This document shows, piece by piece, positions 49,201 through 59,725 of a stretch of DNA of 64,000 nt. Position 1 is the first letter of the stretch, and every line of letters begins with the position of its first letter. The stretch spans positions 1,036,724 to 1,100,723 of the forward strand of contig NC_018385.1 in NCBI RefSeq assembly GCF_000208865.1, written 5' to 3'. The notes under the pieces were generated by a model, which was not told where the DNA came from, ran no database searches, and saw only the letters and a list, made by a program, of their open reading frames with translations. Source of the DNA: Neospora caninum Liverpool. Its lineage: Eukaryota; Apicomplexa; Conoidasida; Eucoccidiorida; Sarcocystidae. The translations under genes were made by a program, and so were the position numbers.

Positions 49201-52192
49201 GAAGAATAATTAGCGGCCTCTCTCCACGACTAATGAGCTCTCGACGAACGCACTCGATCTGGGCATAGCTGAAGACGCCGTCCTCCCGATTTTGACGGTT
49301 GTACGCAATGTTAGCAGCGTCCAGGACAATGGTGAACCGTGGCTCTACGGGGCGTAACGGAGAAGGCGCCGGAGTCAGCCCGGTCGGACCCGGAGTGCCC
49401 CGAGCCGACCCCGTTTTTCGAGGCCTTTCTGAAGGATCCGAACCCGTCGCCGTGTGCGCCTCCCGCTCACCGCTTGCCTCCGCTTCATCCGTCTGCCTCG
49501 CCTGCACTGTTCCGCCTCCGGGGTCTTCTCCGACTCCTCGCGAAACCCCGGGAAGCGTCTCCTCGACTGACTCCTCTCGTCTCGCCGGAGTCCGCTGGCG
49601 TGCGCTGGACGGCCACAGCCCCTGGACGCGACTGAGGTTCACTTCGAAAGCAAGGAGAGCGCGGAGTTGCCGCGGTTGCAGCATGGCGGAAAGCTTGAGC
49701 ACGCCGACGCGGAGAAGCCGGCGCTCATTGGCACTTAGCGGGATGCGCCTCAAGTGCACGCCACAAGCTGTACACACACCGTACCGGCGTGGTTGTTGGC
49801 CGAAACCTTTCCTGTCCCTCTCTCTCTCTCTCCAGAGGTGCGAATTCGCACCGTCGAAATCGAAACTGGGAGAACACTTCGTGTGGGGAGACGAGCACGC
49901 ATCCGGAGAGGGCCGTGGCGAGGGATAGTGACCGGCGCCTCGTGGCTGGTCGTCTAGAAGGGTTGCAGAACGAATCGCAGCCGTACTGGTGTCCGTGGGC
50001 TTCACACCCGTCTTTCCTGGGGGAGAGTCCCCGTCGTCGTCTCCCACATTTCCCTCATATGTTTCGTCAGTCGTGCACGTGTAAGGCCCAGTGCCGTACT
50101 GACCTGAAGAACCTGCAGAGGCGTCGCCCGTCACCTGTGACGAAGGTCCCGTGGACTGCAAGGCTGCAGCTGCTGGGGGACCGTTCGTGGCGGGCGCCCC
50201 GTCTTCGGGTTCGCTAAGGAAAAGCGGAGAAGGCAGACAAGGTAACCGATTCGCGTCGCCTCCCTCCTCGTGACGGAGAACAGCGTGACTTACGTGAGCT
50301 ACCGGGAGGTCGAGATCCCGGAGGGCGTTGCAGAACTGAATCGCAGGGGCTGACGCAAGAGGTTCCTCATGCTCGGTAACGTGCTGGAGAAGACCGAGAA
50401 CTTCGCGACTTGCATCGAGGAGCTCTCGGAGCCGGACAGTGCTCTTTTGAACCTCCTGGCGGCAACGCATCTCTGCTTCCTGGAGCGCCGTGGCGAACGC
50501 ATTGCCTGCCTCCTCTTGCAGGCTCCCGTCTACCCCATGCGGGCCGGGGGGCGTGGGGCGCGCCGGCGGTGGTCCGCGGGTCCCATTGCCGTATTTCCCC
50601 GAGCGGCGGACCACATTCTCGGCGAAGTGGAACCGTTCTTCCTGTCGGTCTTTGCCGTTCTTTGTTTCGAGCCCCGTTTCCAGCAAAGAGACAAGGAGAC
50701 GCGCGGCGCGCCGTTCGCGCTCCAACTGGTTCCTTACTCCCTGAGCATCCTGAAGGAGAAGCGCAAGGAGATGTGCGGGGAGAGGAAGGCAGCGCTGTTC
50801 CTTCATCATCCGGAGCAGACCGCTTTGTTTCAAAACGAGGAATCCCTGGCCCCTGGAGAGGAGAAGACTGACAATGGCCGCAAACGCCTTGCGCCGCATC
50901 TCGATACCTTGAATGTGCATAATTTGCAGCATTTTACTCGCTGCTTCTGCCTCGCCGGCCGCCGCCGCCGCAGCCACGAACGCACTGCCGACGCTGCTCG
51001 GAAGGGGGGAGAGTAAGTTGAACTTTTCGAGAAGAAGGAGAACTCGACATGCGACGGAGAAGTCCCCAACGGATGCTGCCAAGTTGATCACTCCGCTCGC
51101 ACTCTCGACGAATGGTACGGCGACAGTATTCTTCCTACACTGCGAAGTCGTAGCGGAAGAAGGCGAAGAACAGGGGTTACGTGCAAGCTGCGGAGACGAA
51201 AAGGAAGACTCTCGGTGGGAAAGGCAGCCAGGGGAAGCCCGTGGTGAAGCCAACACCTGAACTCCATGGTAGCCCCGAGCGCGTGTCGAGGCAGGATTTT
51301 GCCCCGTGTGTTCGCGGTGGTGTACAGAGACAATGGAAGTGAGGTGTTTCTCCAACTGCCTGAAAGCTTCCTCGACATTTCCCGCCTTGATTGCAAGGCC
51401 GATCTCCTGGTGCCTTCTGCTTATCTCTCTCTTTGCTTGGCACGACCTGTCTTTAGCTCCCCCAGACTCGACAAAGTCCAGAATATCGTCCTCTGCTGTG
51501 TCTTTCTCCTCTGTCCCCCGCCGATTCCATGCAAAAAGGTGGGCAGACGCAGCACTAGTGACATTTCTTCTCCCTGAGTGAGGCTTGAAACGGGGGGGGA
51601 GTATACGGTGGAAGGTCGAGCTGCACAGGCGTTGCCGGCCGCCTTGATGAGAAAGTCCCCAGGGGGACACGCAGAGAGAAGGCAACGCAAAACCGAAGGC
51701 GTACTGCTCGGCGCCGCATAATGTACGTGACAAAGGACGAGTGGAGACGTGGGTGCATTCAGGTGGGAAGCAGCATGCGCCATGTCTTGCTGCCGCGTTG
51801 AGGTTTGGGTCCTCGGAACGGGACAGCTGGCCGTGGGTAGAAGGGGACGGAAGACGTAGTGACAGCAAGGATGAAGATAGGAGAGGGGGAACGCCGAGGA
51901 AGAACCCGAAATGCTTTCCACTGGATAGAGATGGAGGAAAGGAACACAAAGGTGTCTTGTATCCTAGCAGAGGACATGGTGGGTAAACGACAGTGGCTGT
52001 AGTGGAACGGGGAATGAGAACTGTGGACACAAAGAGCAGGAGTAGAAAACACGGGCTCGACGCGCAGGATGTCCAATGAGTTGGGCAGCCCCGGAAGATC
52101 ACACCAGCATGCGGTCCCGGAAAGCCAATGACTGAAACGATAGAGCTTCTCTGATCAAGCCTTTCCTTGGGCCTTTCGAGAGACCACCCCAT
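46202..52192 (-). CDS. PRORP: protein-only RNase P (PRORP), giant and intronless
   Basis: Removes 5' leaders from precursor tRNAs with a metal-dependent nuclease instead of an RNA-based RNase P. The single open frame encodes 1,996 residues from an ATG in strong context; Arabidopsis PRORP1 has about 570. Order: hydrophobic segment at about 46-60; PPR-like helical repeats at about 260-450 (for example VGDFSVACRVLLLLEKF, then AGEAEAASKMLQIMH); zinc-site pair C807xxC810 (VCTACG); NYN nuclease domain with VLDAANIAYN (D958), GAHDDHYHLL (D1212, D1213) and LLTNDRFRDH (N1436, D1437, RDH to 1442); then FRHWRQL and a probable second half of the zinc site (about H1499 and C1518, in WCPG). The four aspartates match the catalytic set of plant PRORP. 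Low-complexity insertions separate the motifs: 254 residues between the first and second aspartates and 224 before the last, against about 75 and 18 in Arabidopsis PRORP1. About 475 residues follow the zinc site. The N-terminal hydrophobic stretch could be a signal for apicoplast targeting, or mitochondrial targeting is possible; this is inference. Confidence 0.94.
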   Translation of the reverse strand: MGWSLERPKERLDQRSSIVSVIGFPGPHAGVIFRGCPTHWTSCASSPCFLLLLFVSTVLIPRSTTATVVYPPCPLLGYKTPLCSFPPSLSSGKHFGFFLGVPPLLSSSLLSLRLPSPSTHGQLSRSEDPNLNAAARHGACCFPPECTHVSTRPLSRTLCGAEQYAFGFALPSLCVSPWGLSHQGGRQRLCSSTFHRILPPRFKPHSGRRNVTSAASAHLFAWNRRGTEEKDTAEDDILDFVESGGAKDRSCQAKREISRRHQEIGLAIKAGNVEEAFRQLEKHLTSIVSVHHREHTGQNPASTRARGYHGVQVLASPRASPGCLSHRESSFSSPQLARNPCSSPSSATTSQCRKNTVAVPFVESASGVINLAASVGDFSVACRVLLLLEKFNLLSPLPSSVGSAFVAAAAAAGEAEAASKMLQIMHIQGIEMRRKAFAAIVSLLLSRGQGFLVLKQSGLLRMMKEQRCLPLPAHLLALLLQDAQGVRNQLERERRAARLLVSLLETGLETKNGKDRQEERFHFAENVVRRSGKYGNGTRGPPPARPTPPGPHGVDGSLQEEAGNAFATALQEAEMRCRQEVQKSTVRLRELLDASREVLGLLQHVTEHEEPLASAPAIQFCNALRDLDLPVAHVSHAVLRHEEGGDANRLPCLPSPLFLSEPEDGAPATNGPPAAAALQSTGPSSQVTGDASAGSSGQYGTGPYTCTTDETYEGNVGDDDGDSPPGKTGVKPTDTSTAAIRSATLLDDQPRGAGHYPSPRPSPDACSSPHTKCSPSFDFDGANSHLWRERERDRKGFGQQPRRYGVCTACGVHLRRIPLSANERRLLRVGVLKLSAMLQPRQLRALLAFEVNLSRVQGLWPSSARQRTPARREESVEETLPGVSRGVGEDPGGGTVQARQTDEAEASGEREAHTATGSDPSERPRKTGSARGTPGPTGLTPAPSPLRPVEPRFTIVLDAANIAYNRQNREDGVFSYAQIECVRRELISRGERPLIILPAAYFWGVRPATAPGLPAEFRGQRRSKPFNSLSRESWFRPHVFETQSATSGGTAGDQWQAPAGEDPIACRRGLCPFCRDEIVVPNRCKPSRRRRRDLLGRVATSEAARALRGHHSRGAHAGEPQLLGVGQDHACGSEAEEAFGNPDRMREPAWRSHLSRFLFAADACTGVSSSDGVPFSPGVLTNRQRVTCRDRALLNQWEREGCLFVCGLGAHDDHYHLLASLNAPATEGLWRRRIRVSPQAQQKWSTEGEANQGRKRRKAVDDPQGSLVDIDGADAHVQEGDSGTHGPSVGEGSVPRPSNLLREGDGPLAAVAPFGRAAADFPGGARPAASETESASPRIPHSLSNAMHAAEPTVKHDHSLHTKREDGAEGGEQREGGKREGAKDLAPAEHRAFLGYVWDSEDCEGDSGAHTERFENGPASPLDMSRGLFPLSLLTNDRFRDHRLSSQQRIPFRHWRQLALLPYAFQWGLSPHDGELQLSPTPSPFSPPLSLNVPASKRHDRQRRRERQAGATGDGRWCPGRSQAKRRRVAVPKEQEEDLGHVRFADASYPRDDENSASDISASVGLPDYEARSHSPSSRGSLLADVYPQAPLSPFADGSEELVAPCHDSRVEEETGNLRSFTRGGDASETAAFLSGAHWSPSGSRVAQRAFAASQTTSTGYQVPSRILGRRRASPSALFALSSPHASPVDSSSGSRSRKREGTSHFGEHPFGEKDTTLPQEPSWVYGGTGLSLRSYPDGEEKPSSFQQTSQSFPLLFVGMTKHVTQRMQVSTQRAKRSLLSSQRGLTSDRVATSSSGDGCWGGDRPLIFQHITELLQEYRRREKAGITSAPLDGTEGHHGSERPSTGDPPSGTGSEEREESLIWHVPLREEDEEEGFPDFSDSSVGFRSRGSHGPLADTLKRGEEGTATPPETHSARREERGGTETERDTFPSFEGTSRVGGADGDLKGETPFPDTTHAVEWRHQEALERSRTWLGIDLTPLHELLREREDFLVNN

Positions 52193-55100
52193 GGCTTCGA
52201 CACCTAATCATGACCACCGCACTATGCCTGCCCGGTATATACACGGCAGATAATTTCCACGTGCGTCATCAGGATAGGAAGTCACGCCAAACTTGTGGTG
52301 TATGTGTTCAAAATGCGCGGGACTGCGCTTCGTTCCCGTCACCAGTCCGCCTGTCGGGACTGGCCGGACTCTGGAATCCGAGAAATCTGAGGGAACGAAA
52401 ATTGAAGTTGTCCAGTTGCTCCCACCTGTGCGTATGCAGTATCTTCAAGCTTCGTTCGTGGCAAGAATACCACCGTTAGCGCTCTGGAAGGGTCACTGTT
52501 TTGGAGTCGCCGGCTAAATACACCGCTGTTATTTTTCTCACACGGGAACCCCCTGCAGCGCATGCTGGAATGAGGCGACGGCCTGCGGCTGTAGAGACTC
52601 GAAATACAAAGTCACGGGGAACAACGCATGCAGGACAGGCTACGCAGAAAAGATAGACAGAAAAGAAGGTCAGACACACACAAAAAGTGAATGTCAAAGA
52701 AGAAGTGGGCTTGACTGTGGACCTCTCTGTGCGCGATAAAAAAGCACACACATAGCGCTGGTGCATGCGCATGCGCTGCTGCCTCCGAAAGAATGTCACT
52801 TCGTGCTTGTACTCCAGACGTGCTCCGCGATTGCACGAAACGGTTCACCAGAGAGGACAAGAAAGTTGAATACGGGGAACAAGTCGCTTTAGCTCCCTTC
52901 AAGAGAGAGACCATCTTGCTGGCACCTTCGGACTTAATCGATCCTTACTCGTTTTGTGCCTATGTCGCTAATCAACTGAAAATGCGTTCAGTATTTCATT
53001 TCGCTAACGACTCCCAGGTACGAAGATAACAATGGTGGCTAGCGAACCGATTGGAGGATGTGCGACAATGTAGAAGATCACAATCAGTTAATATCTTATC
53101 CGTCGCGGCAGAATTCACCGCCGGCATATAATAGTGGATCTAGTGCATCGAAGGAAGGCGTTCAAGGTAACATTGGAAACACGAGAGTATCTGGCCTGCA
53201 ATGCAAGACATCTTCGGTTTCTCGGCAGAAGTAAACAACTGAAAGCAGCCGATGCAGTGTTGTTGCATCGCCGGCCATAATAGAACTTCTGAGAAGTACC
53301 TGACCACTGTTCAGAATATATGTGTGGCACACACGCAAGAAGCTGCACTCTTCAGCTGGTACTTATGCAACAGGTTTCTTATTAAAGCATCTTTTCTCAT
53401 CGGCATCCGCGTAGTCGACGGATAAAGTCTAAAACCTTACAGTTTCCGCAGAAAGCTGCATGCGTCGAGGCCGCACGGATACTTAACAGGGAGCTTACGT
53501 TGATATGAAGGTTCTCAGCCAACGTTGCTTTTCTGTGTGTTCATCCACTGACAGATCCATCGACTGCCTCCCTCGTGGCAATGAAATGAACAGCTCCGGG
53601 CAATTTGGAACCGACTGTGTCTCTGAGAGAAGGGGAAAACTTTGAAGTTGAACCGACCCGACGGACGAGGCCGTTGTAGGCTCAGCCGTACCGTCATCTC
53701 TAAAACCCTCGTAACATCACAGGTCCGTGTCCCACCCATCAGTTCTGCAGCGTCAAGAAAGATATCGGCAGCGCCTTTGTGACACTAGCCACCGTGCGCT
53801 TCTTATGGCCACCGCAGCTAGCTCCTCAAGTATGCACACCCGCCACTGGACTGAGGATGTGACGGCGGAACTGTCCACCTATTGTAACAATTTGTATGTT
53901 GTTTTGTTCAAGAAGGGCGGTGAAACACTCCACAAACGCTTCGGGCCCGAGGAACCACCTCTAAACAGGCACCGGCGCTCGTCAGCAACGAAGGCCTTGA
54001 CACTAAAGATGGCCTCCATGACGCACGAAAAAACAAACTGCGCGACAGAACGGCTGGAACGCTTCTAATTGGGACCACGCAGTGCTGAAGCCGCAAACAC
54101 TATCAACTGACAGTGTCTAGGGCAATTCTTCTCTAAGGCAACAATGTACACGATTATCTCACACATAAATTGCCCAATTCTTCCCGGTACGCCGGAACGC
54201 AACACACCAGTAGGAAGTGAAGCCTTTTCGCTCGAGCGTGTCAAAACACCGCGTCCCACAAACCAGTGGCTCTCGCCTCCCAGGACAAGAGGAGAGTGTA
54301 CTCCACTCCCGCAACATATACCTGTACGGGGAATCGCGGGTTTTTTCAGTACCTCACATCGCACAAGGAGCTGTACAGGGGGTAATCGCTCGCAGTCACA
54401 ACGGCCCTGATGTCTGCGGGCTATGCCAATGCAGGGGAAGCAGGGACGTGGTTCCGTGTGTTTCTTTCTTCGCACCGTTGCTGCGCAATGATATCGTCTC
54501 GTGTGGTCTACTTTTGTAGATTTTCCTGGGTTGCCGCGCCACTGGTAGGAGGAGCTGCTTGCTGCGATCTGATATGCTGGGGTTCGGGGGGGGGCGGCGG
54601 GAAACATTGTCAGTATATTCCGACACATGTGCGCGAGTCTCAGATACTCGACATCCTGGAATGAGGTTAACGGTTCAGCCACAAGAGATATTCCGGAGTT
54701 CTTTCTATCCAATTTATTTCATCCGCGTTCCCGACCGATTACATTTTTTCCTGGGTTAAACTGGTCTGCCAGACTACACCAGCTAACACGCTTCGCCCAT
54801 TGCACAGCACAGTGAGGAATTCCTCCGTCACTGCCAGACAGGAAATTTTTTATGTTTGCCCCTTTCATGGGCGCAGCATGGCTACCGACAGCGGCCACCT
54901 TCCCTGGATGAAGTTAGACACTGCCGACGGAACACCGGCCCTGGGAGAAAGGGGGGCGACAGCAGCACACGTTCGTGATTGAGGCCATCAAACACCACAG
55001 AAAGTGATCCGGCTTTCGTATAATTCACTCTGAGAACCAGCACGCACTTCCCTCTACTGATAGTACGGACTTTGGGGCGGTAACCGACGACGCCGTCCGC

Positions 55101-55517
55101 CAAGTTTATTCAGTTGATACGTCTGCACCGCGCTCACAGTATCGAGAGTTCTCAAACGCTGCCGTATACAATCGTGAAGGCAGTCGTACAGTGTGGGGAG
55201 GGAGCGCTGAAAGCAACATGTCGGTCCGTCAGCCAGCCGAAAATCGCAGTCGGCTCAAGGAGATATTTCTTCGGCGGCATTCCGTCTCTGGCCGCTACAG
55301 TCAGAAGAGACAGTGAATAGGATAGCACGGCTCAGCGAGACTGAAATTATTTGGCCGAAGGTTTAAGAATGCAGATTTCCGCGTGGGACTTCCATTTTGA
55401 GAAACTCGGTTTGGGTTGCGGAATTTTAGATGTTGATCTCTGAACCGATGGTGACGGCTGACACTAAGTTGCGCCACCTCATGCTTGGTATCAAGCGTTC
55501 AAGCGTGCCCGCTATTG
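52193..55517. other. PRORP upstream region and unassigned sequence
   Basis: The right-hand flank of PRORP should hold its promoter. Two plus-strand frames attract attention: 52793-53029, 78 codons from an ATG with a possible donor after position 53017; and 53723-54068, which follows an acceptor-like CACAG and contains LYVVLFKKGGETLHKRF, faintly like the GDYVVLICLSAGG segment of the family gene just downstream. They do not join in phase and I cannot show that either is coding. They could be remains of another family member. Nothing else stands out. Confidence 0.35.
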
Positions 55518-58500
55518 ATGATGGATAGACTCACCTTCCTGATGCTCGTGCTTCTTAGCACTATCTCCAGTGAAACAAAAGGCAAACAGGCATTCACCGA
55601 TGGAGATGTCTCAAATTCTGGAGCTGCACAAGTGACCGGCTCGTCATATCCTTCCCCTTACCAACGCCTGCCACCTACTCATGTTTCTCCTATGGGGCAA
55701 CATGGAAAACGGCAGCCCTTCCGCCAGGCGGGACGGCAGCCGCAGACTGTGGAGGGCCGTGAGCAGGATTGTTACCAGGAAGGGGAATTGATTGGCGGAC
55801 ATGCACATACAGCTGATGCAAGAGAGCCAATTGCCGGCGGGGCAGGCTTGCGCAGTCTGGCCGACACCGCCAGCATAACCCAACAAAAGCAACATGGCCA
55901 TGAAACGTTCCTGTTGGTCAGTATTGCCGACGAAAAGTCGTTGCAAGAAGTTTTAGAGGGAACCCGTGCACGCTTGGCGGTTACAGGGCTCCCGAAGAAA
56001 ACAGGGAGTGATAAGCAAGCACGGCCTCAGGCGTCAGGCGTACACACAGAGGAGAAAAACGGCCGCGAATGCACACATGAGGCGTCAGGGCCCCCAGTGG
56101 TTGCTCGTCTGTCCAAGCGCCTGAAGCTCACGAGTTTCGCATTGTCCAATGCCGTCTGCTTGAAAGGTATGAGTCACGGAGCTGTCTGTAGCTATGGCTT
56201 GCCGAAACGCATCTACGCGTGCGACTGAGGCATTCGCTCCGGCATGTGCTGCCAGGCTCCAGTGGCGATTGGGTCAATCATCAAGGGTGTCTGTGATACA
56301 ACCGCCCCTCACTAGCTGCGCTAACAGTATGCCGCGTCAACGCATAGACAATACCGCCGACAAATAACGTCACAGTGAGACGTTTAATGACTTGTGGTGG
56401 CACTGTTGCAGGAGGCGCTTACGTGGTGACGACAATAGAAGATGTGAAGAAAATTGATGGCGAGCCATACGTGGCACCGTCAAGCAATTCGTTCGTTGTC
56501 CAGCAATTCTGGATACGGAAGCAGTGGAAGCAGAGTGGTCGAAGTTACGGACGCGAGCCCGGTCGCCGTAAATTTTTTGTCGCGTTGCAGGAAAATTTCC
56601 TCGTCTCTGCCACAGGACCGACGTCAATCTCTCAAGAGAATCCGCTGTCACTAGCCCGCAACAAAGAAGAGCACAAACATTGGCAGAAGCGGACTTTTCC
56701 ACGAAAAGGCGACTACGTGGTTCTGATTTGTCTTTCAGCAGGTGGCCCCCTTATTGCTCTTGAGGCACGTTTCTCCTCGATGCTGTCTCTGAGTAAGGTG
56801 TTTGAGACACCCGACGTGTCGAAGTGCAAACGCGCGACACGGAAAGAGGCGTTATTTGACCTTGATCTATTCCAATGCCCCATGGTTGTTTAAAGTGGAG
56901 CCCTGCCTAGAAGTCACGCAGGTATTCAGCTTTGCGTGTTTGCTCCTTTTCATGCTCTCTAGAGCCTATACCTGCAGAGGGACTCGTAGGATACCTTTGC
57001 TCGTGAACACGCCGCATGCGTCTCTTGGCCTTCAACCAGCAGGCCCTCTTCGTAAATGCCGTGGTTGTCGTGTACGGATGGCCTTGTACGGGCCTCGTGG
57101 AGGCCAGATTCGGTAGACACAGTGCGTTGGTGGAAACCTCATGAACTCCGCTCTAGTGACTCTGTACGCTTTAGGACGGGCTCCCCCGCTGCACTCTGTT
57201 CACATCATACTCTCAATATAATAATGGCAGGATGCTATAATAAAAACAATGGGCACATCACCATGAAGATGTCGACGTGGACTGGAGGGCGGACTCTACC
57301 CAGTCTCTGCAGAAAAAAGAGTGCATGCGTGCGTCGCTCTTTACGACTTTTACCAACTGCTTCTCAGATGTTCTGAGCTGCTGCGTTTGCAGACAAGCCA
57401 GAGATTCATGCTGAACAAAGCTTCACGGCAGTCTACGGCTGGCGTGAACGCGAATTCACTTCCGAGAATGTTAACGACGACAAGGACAGGGATTTCAGCG
57501 GTCGTAGGCGGAGTGAGTCCGTAATGCTGGTGTTGAAGGCGCGACGCATGGTAAACCTTCTGGCGTACGGTGAAGAAAACGAAGAAGCGATTCAGGGTTC
57601 CGAGAAAGATGAAAAATGGGAGCGGGCGGAACTGCGGATGTTCTATTTCATTCGTGCCTGGCGAACAAGCCAGTTCCGAAAAAACAAAAACATCGCAAGT
57701 CTTTTCAGGTCGCCGTGGCGACCGCTCGACTGCTTCCTTGATGCCCAGCTCCCGTGGAGGGGAGCCAATATGGCAGGAACTGTGTGCCGACTGGCATCAT
57801 GCGAATCAATAATCCTGCGATGCCGGCCGATGGCTGTTTACTCTGATCGACCACGTGAGTGAATAACACGAAGTTTTGCAGGTGATTGGTGCTTTTAGCC
57901 TCTTTGTCAACGTTGTGTGGGGGAGGGCTGCAGTGTAACGCGATCAGCGAGGGGTGATGCGGCTGAAACAAGTGTCTCAAGCGAGGTCACTTCAGCGGTC
58001 TTTCCGGTCAGCCCAGCTGAGCTTAGTCATTGTTCACAGAACTGCGTTGACGCTGCACCCGCGGACGGGTGTGCAAAAGTATTCAGTCCGAAGTATGTCT
58101 GTGGCTCGAAAGCAGTCACAGATTCACTGTCGTGATCTGTGAACGGCCAGCTGGCTAGGGGTATCGTGTTCTTTGCAGGATATACTGCAGTGCTGCTGGA
58201 TAATCTGGATAAACTGATCAGCCTGCTACTTGCGGCAGACATTTTATTGATCTTCGTCGCTCCAGGCATCACAGTCGGCGGTCACGCACTGGCAGAAACT
58301 TCGGAAGAAATCGAAGAGTTATGGCAAACATTGGACAGAAGCGTCATCGAATACAACCCGATGATTTGTCGCACGTTCAACAGGTTAACGTGGGGAGCAC
58401 AAGAGAAATGGTTCGACGCAGCCCGCTTGCAGAATCTCGTCAAAATAGCACGCCATATACCGAGAGATTGGCGCGCTGGTCTTGGCCTGTTGTGCGGAGG

Positions 58501-59380
58501 AATGGCATTTCGATTAGCCCTGTGGGCTGGCGCGACCTGGCGCCCATTGGTCCTCGCTTTGGTGGGGATGAAGCTGGCGAGGTGGATTTACTCATTTTAT
58601 CAACTTGTTTTCGCCGATACCGGTGTTGGTGAGATTCGTAAGCTGGAGACTGCCAGGAATCGCCCATCTTCTGGCGTATCGGAACGAAGCGATGAAGCTC
58701 TGTCGTGGGAAGTGGCTGAAGCGATGGCATTCGGACGGTCGCATCAGGAGTCTCGTATGGTAAACGTGGAATCTGGAACAGTACACCGGGCCGAAAAGAA
58801 TGTTGCCTCTGTGCATGGTGAGCGACGACAGAGCTGCCGAATTCCTACAACCGTGTATTGCTTTGGGCTGGAGGCAGCATTCCAAAACAAGGTATTGAAA
58901 GAGTCCGGTCACCGTGAGTCCTTAGCCGAAGAACGGCCGGGAAAGGGCCCCACAGGACCTCAGAGCGATCGCAACCTAACAAGGGATCTCCCTTCAGTTT
59001 CTTACCTCTTGGTAGGAGCGGAGCACGACGTCCGGAAAGAAGACGTCGAAGACTGGACTGTGCAAGGCACTGTCTACGTAGGTAGGCAGCCCGGCACAGG
59101 CCCCTTGGCTCCGCTTCAAGAAGAAGGACGTCAGGTAGTCTTGCCTCAACAGCCGGCAGGAAACGGCACTGGCTCAGGAAGATCAGATGAACAGGAATGG
59201 CCGGCAAGGGGCCGCAGGGGAAACACTGTGGCTCGAACAATTAATAGAGGACAAACCGCGCAAGATTACAAGAAGGAAATGTGGCATACACTGCTACCTC
59301 GTCACGCTCTGCGAGTTGTCAAAAACGTGACAGGCGGCGCCAGCTGTGTAGACGGTAATTCGTGCTACATGAGAAAATGA
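55518..59380 (+). CDS. secreted/membrane family protein, copy 1, four exons
   Basis: Family not recognised by name; probably restricted to this lineage. Exons: 55518-56166, 56412-56792, 57393-57854, 58179-59380, with three phase-1 introns, GT..AG, 897 residues. It starts with two adjacent methionines (55518, 55521) and a clear signal peptide (LTFLMLVLLSTISS, then ETKG). Exon 1 is otherwise polar and low in structure. Exon 2 ends with GDYVVLICLSAGGPLIAL and SSMLS, shared with copy 2. Exon 3 is charged. Exon 4 has hydrophobic stretches near its start (LISLLLAADILLIFVAPGI) and again in GLLCGGMAFRLALWAG through LVLALVGMKLARW, then the motif TVYCFGLEAAF, then a hydrophilic tail of about 170 residues that the other copies lack. 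Expected to enter the secretory pathway and be membrane-anchored. The conserved exon layout with copies 2 and 3 supports the model. Confidence 0.75.
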
Positions 59381-59725
59381 AGCTGCTTAGGTATTAAGGC
59401 AGCCAGCTGATTAAGGATGGAATACAGGGGTTCCACCGGTGGCCACAGTCTAGAAGAGTTGTGCCTCATGGCGCCATGTACTGAGCCAGGCCGCGCTAGC
59501 ATTATTAGATGATACGCTGAAGCAAGTGCTGTCCCGTGACGTCGTAATGAGAAGAAGTTGAGCTCATGAGTGTATCCTTCTGTAGGCACACTTGCCGTGG
59601 ACTCAGTTTGTGCCTCTACATGCAGGAACAAACGAAACATGGGAGTGATGGTGTATTTAAACTGTGCTGCTGTCACGGGTAGGAAAGTCGAAACACACAC
59701 GTGCGGTTCCCGCGACGTTACACAG
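59381..59725. other. very short gap between family copies 1 and 2
   Basis: Only 345 bases separate the copy 1 stop from the likely start of copy 2 exon 2. I find no ATG here followed by a signal peptide, and no room for a first exon like the 649-base one of copy 1 plus a promoter. Confidence 0.5.

Noticed and set aside
46202..52192. Plus-strand frames of up to 271 codons opposite PRORP
   Set aside because: They are antisense shadows of a long GC-rich coding region whose minus-strand protein has unmistakable PRORP motifs.
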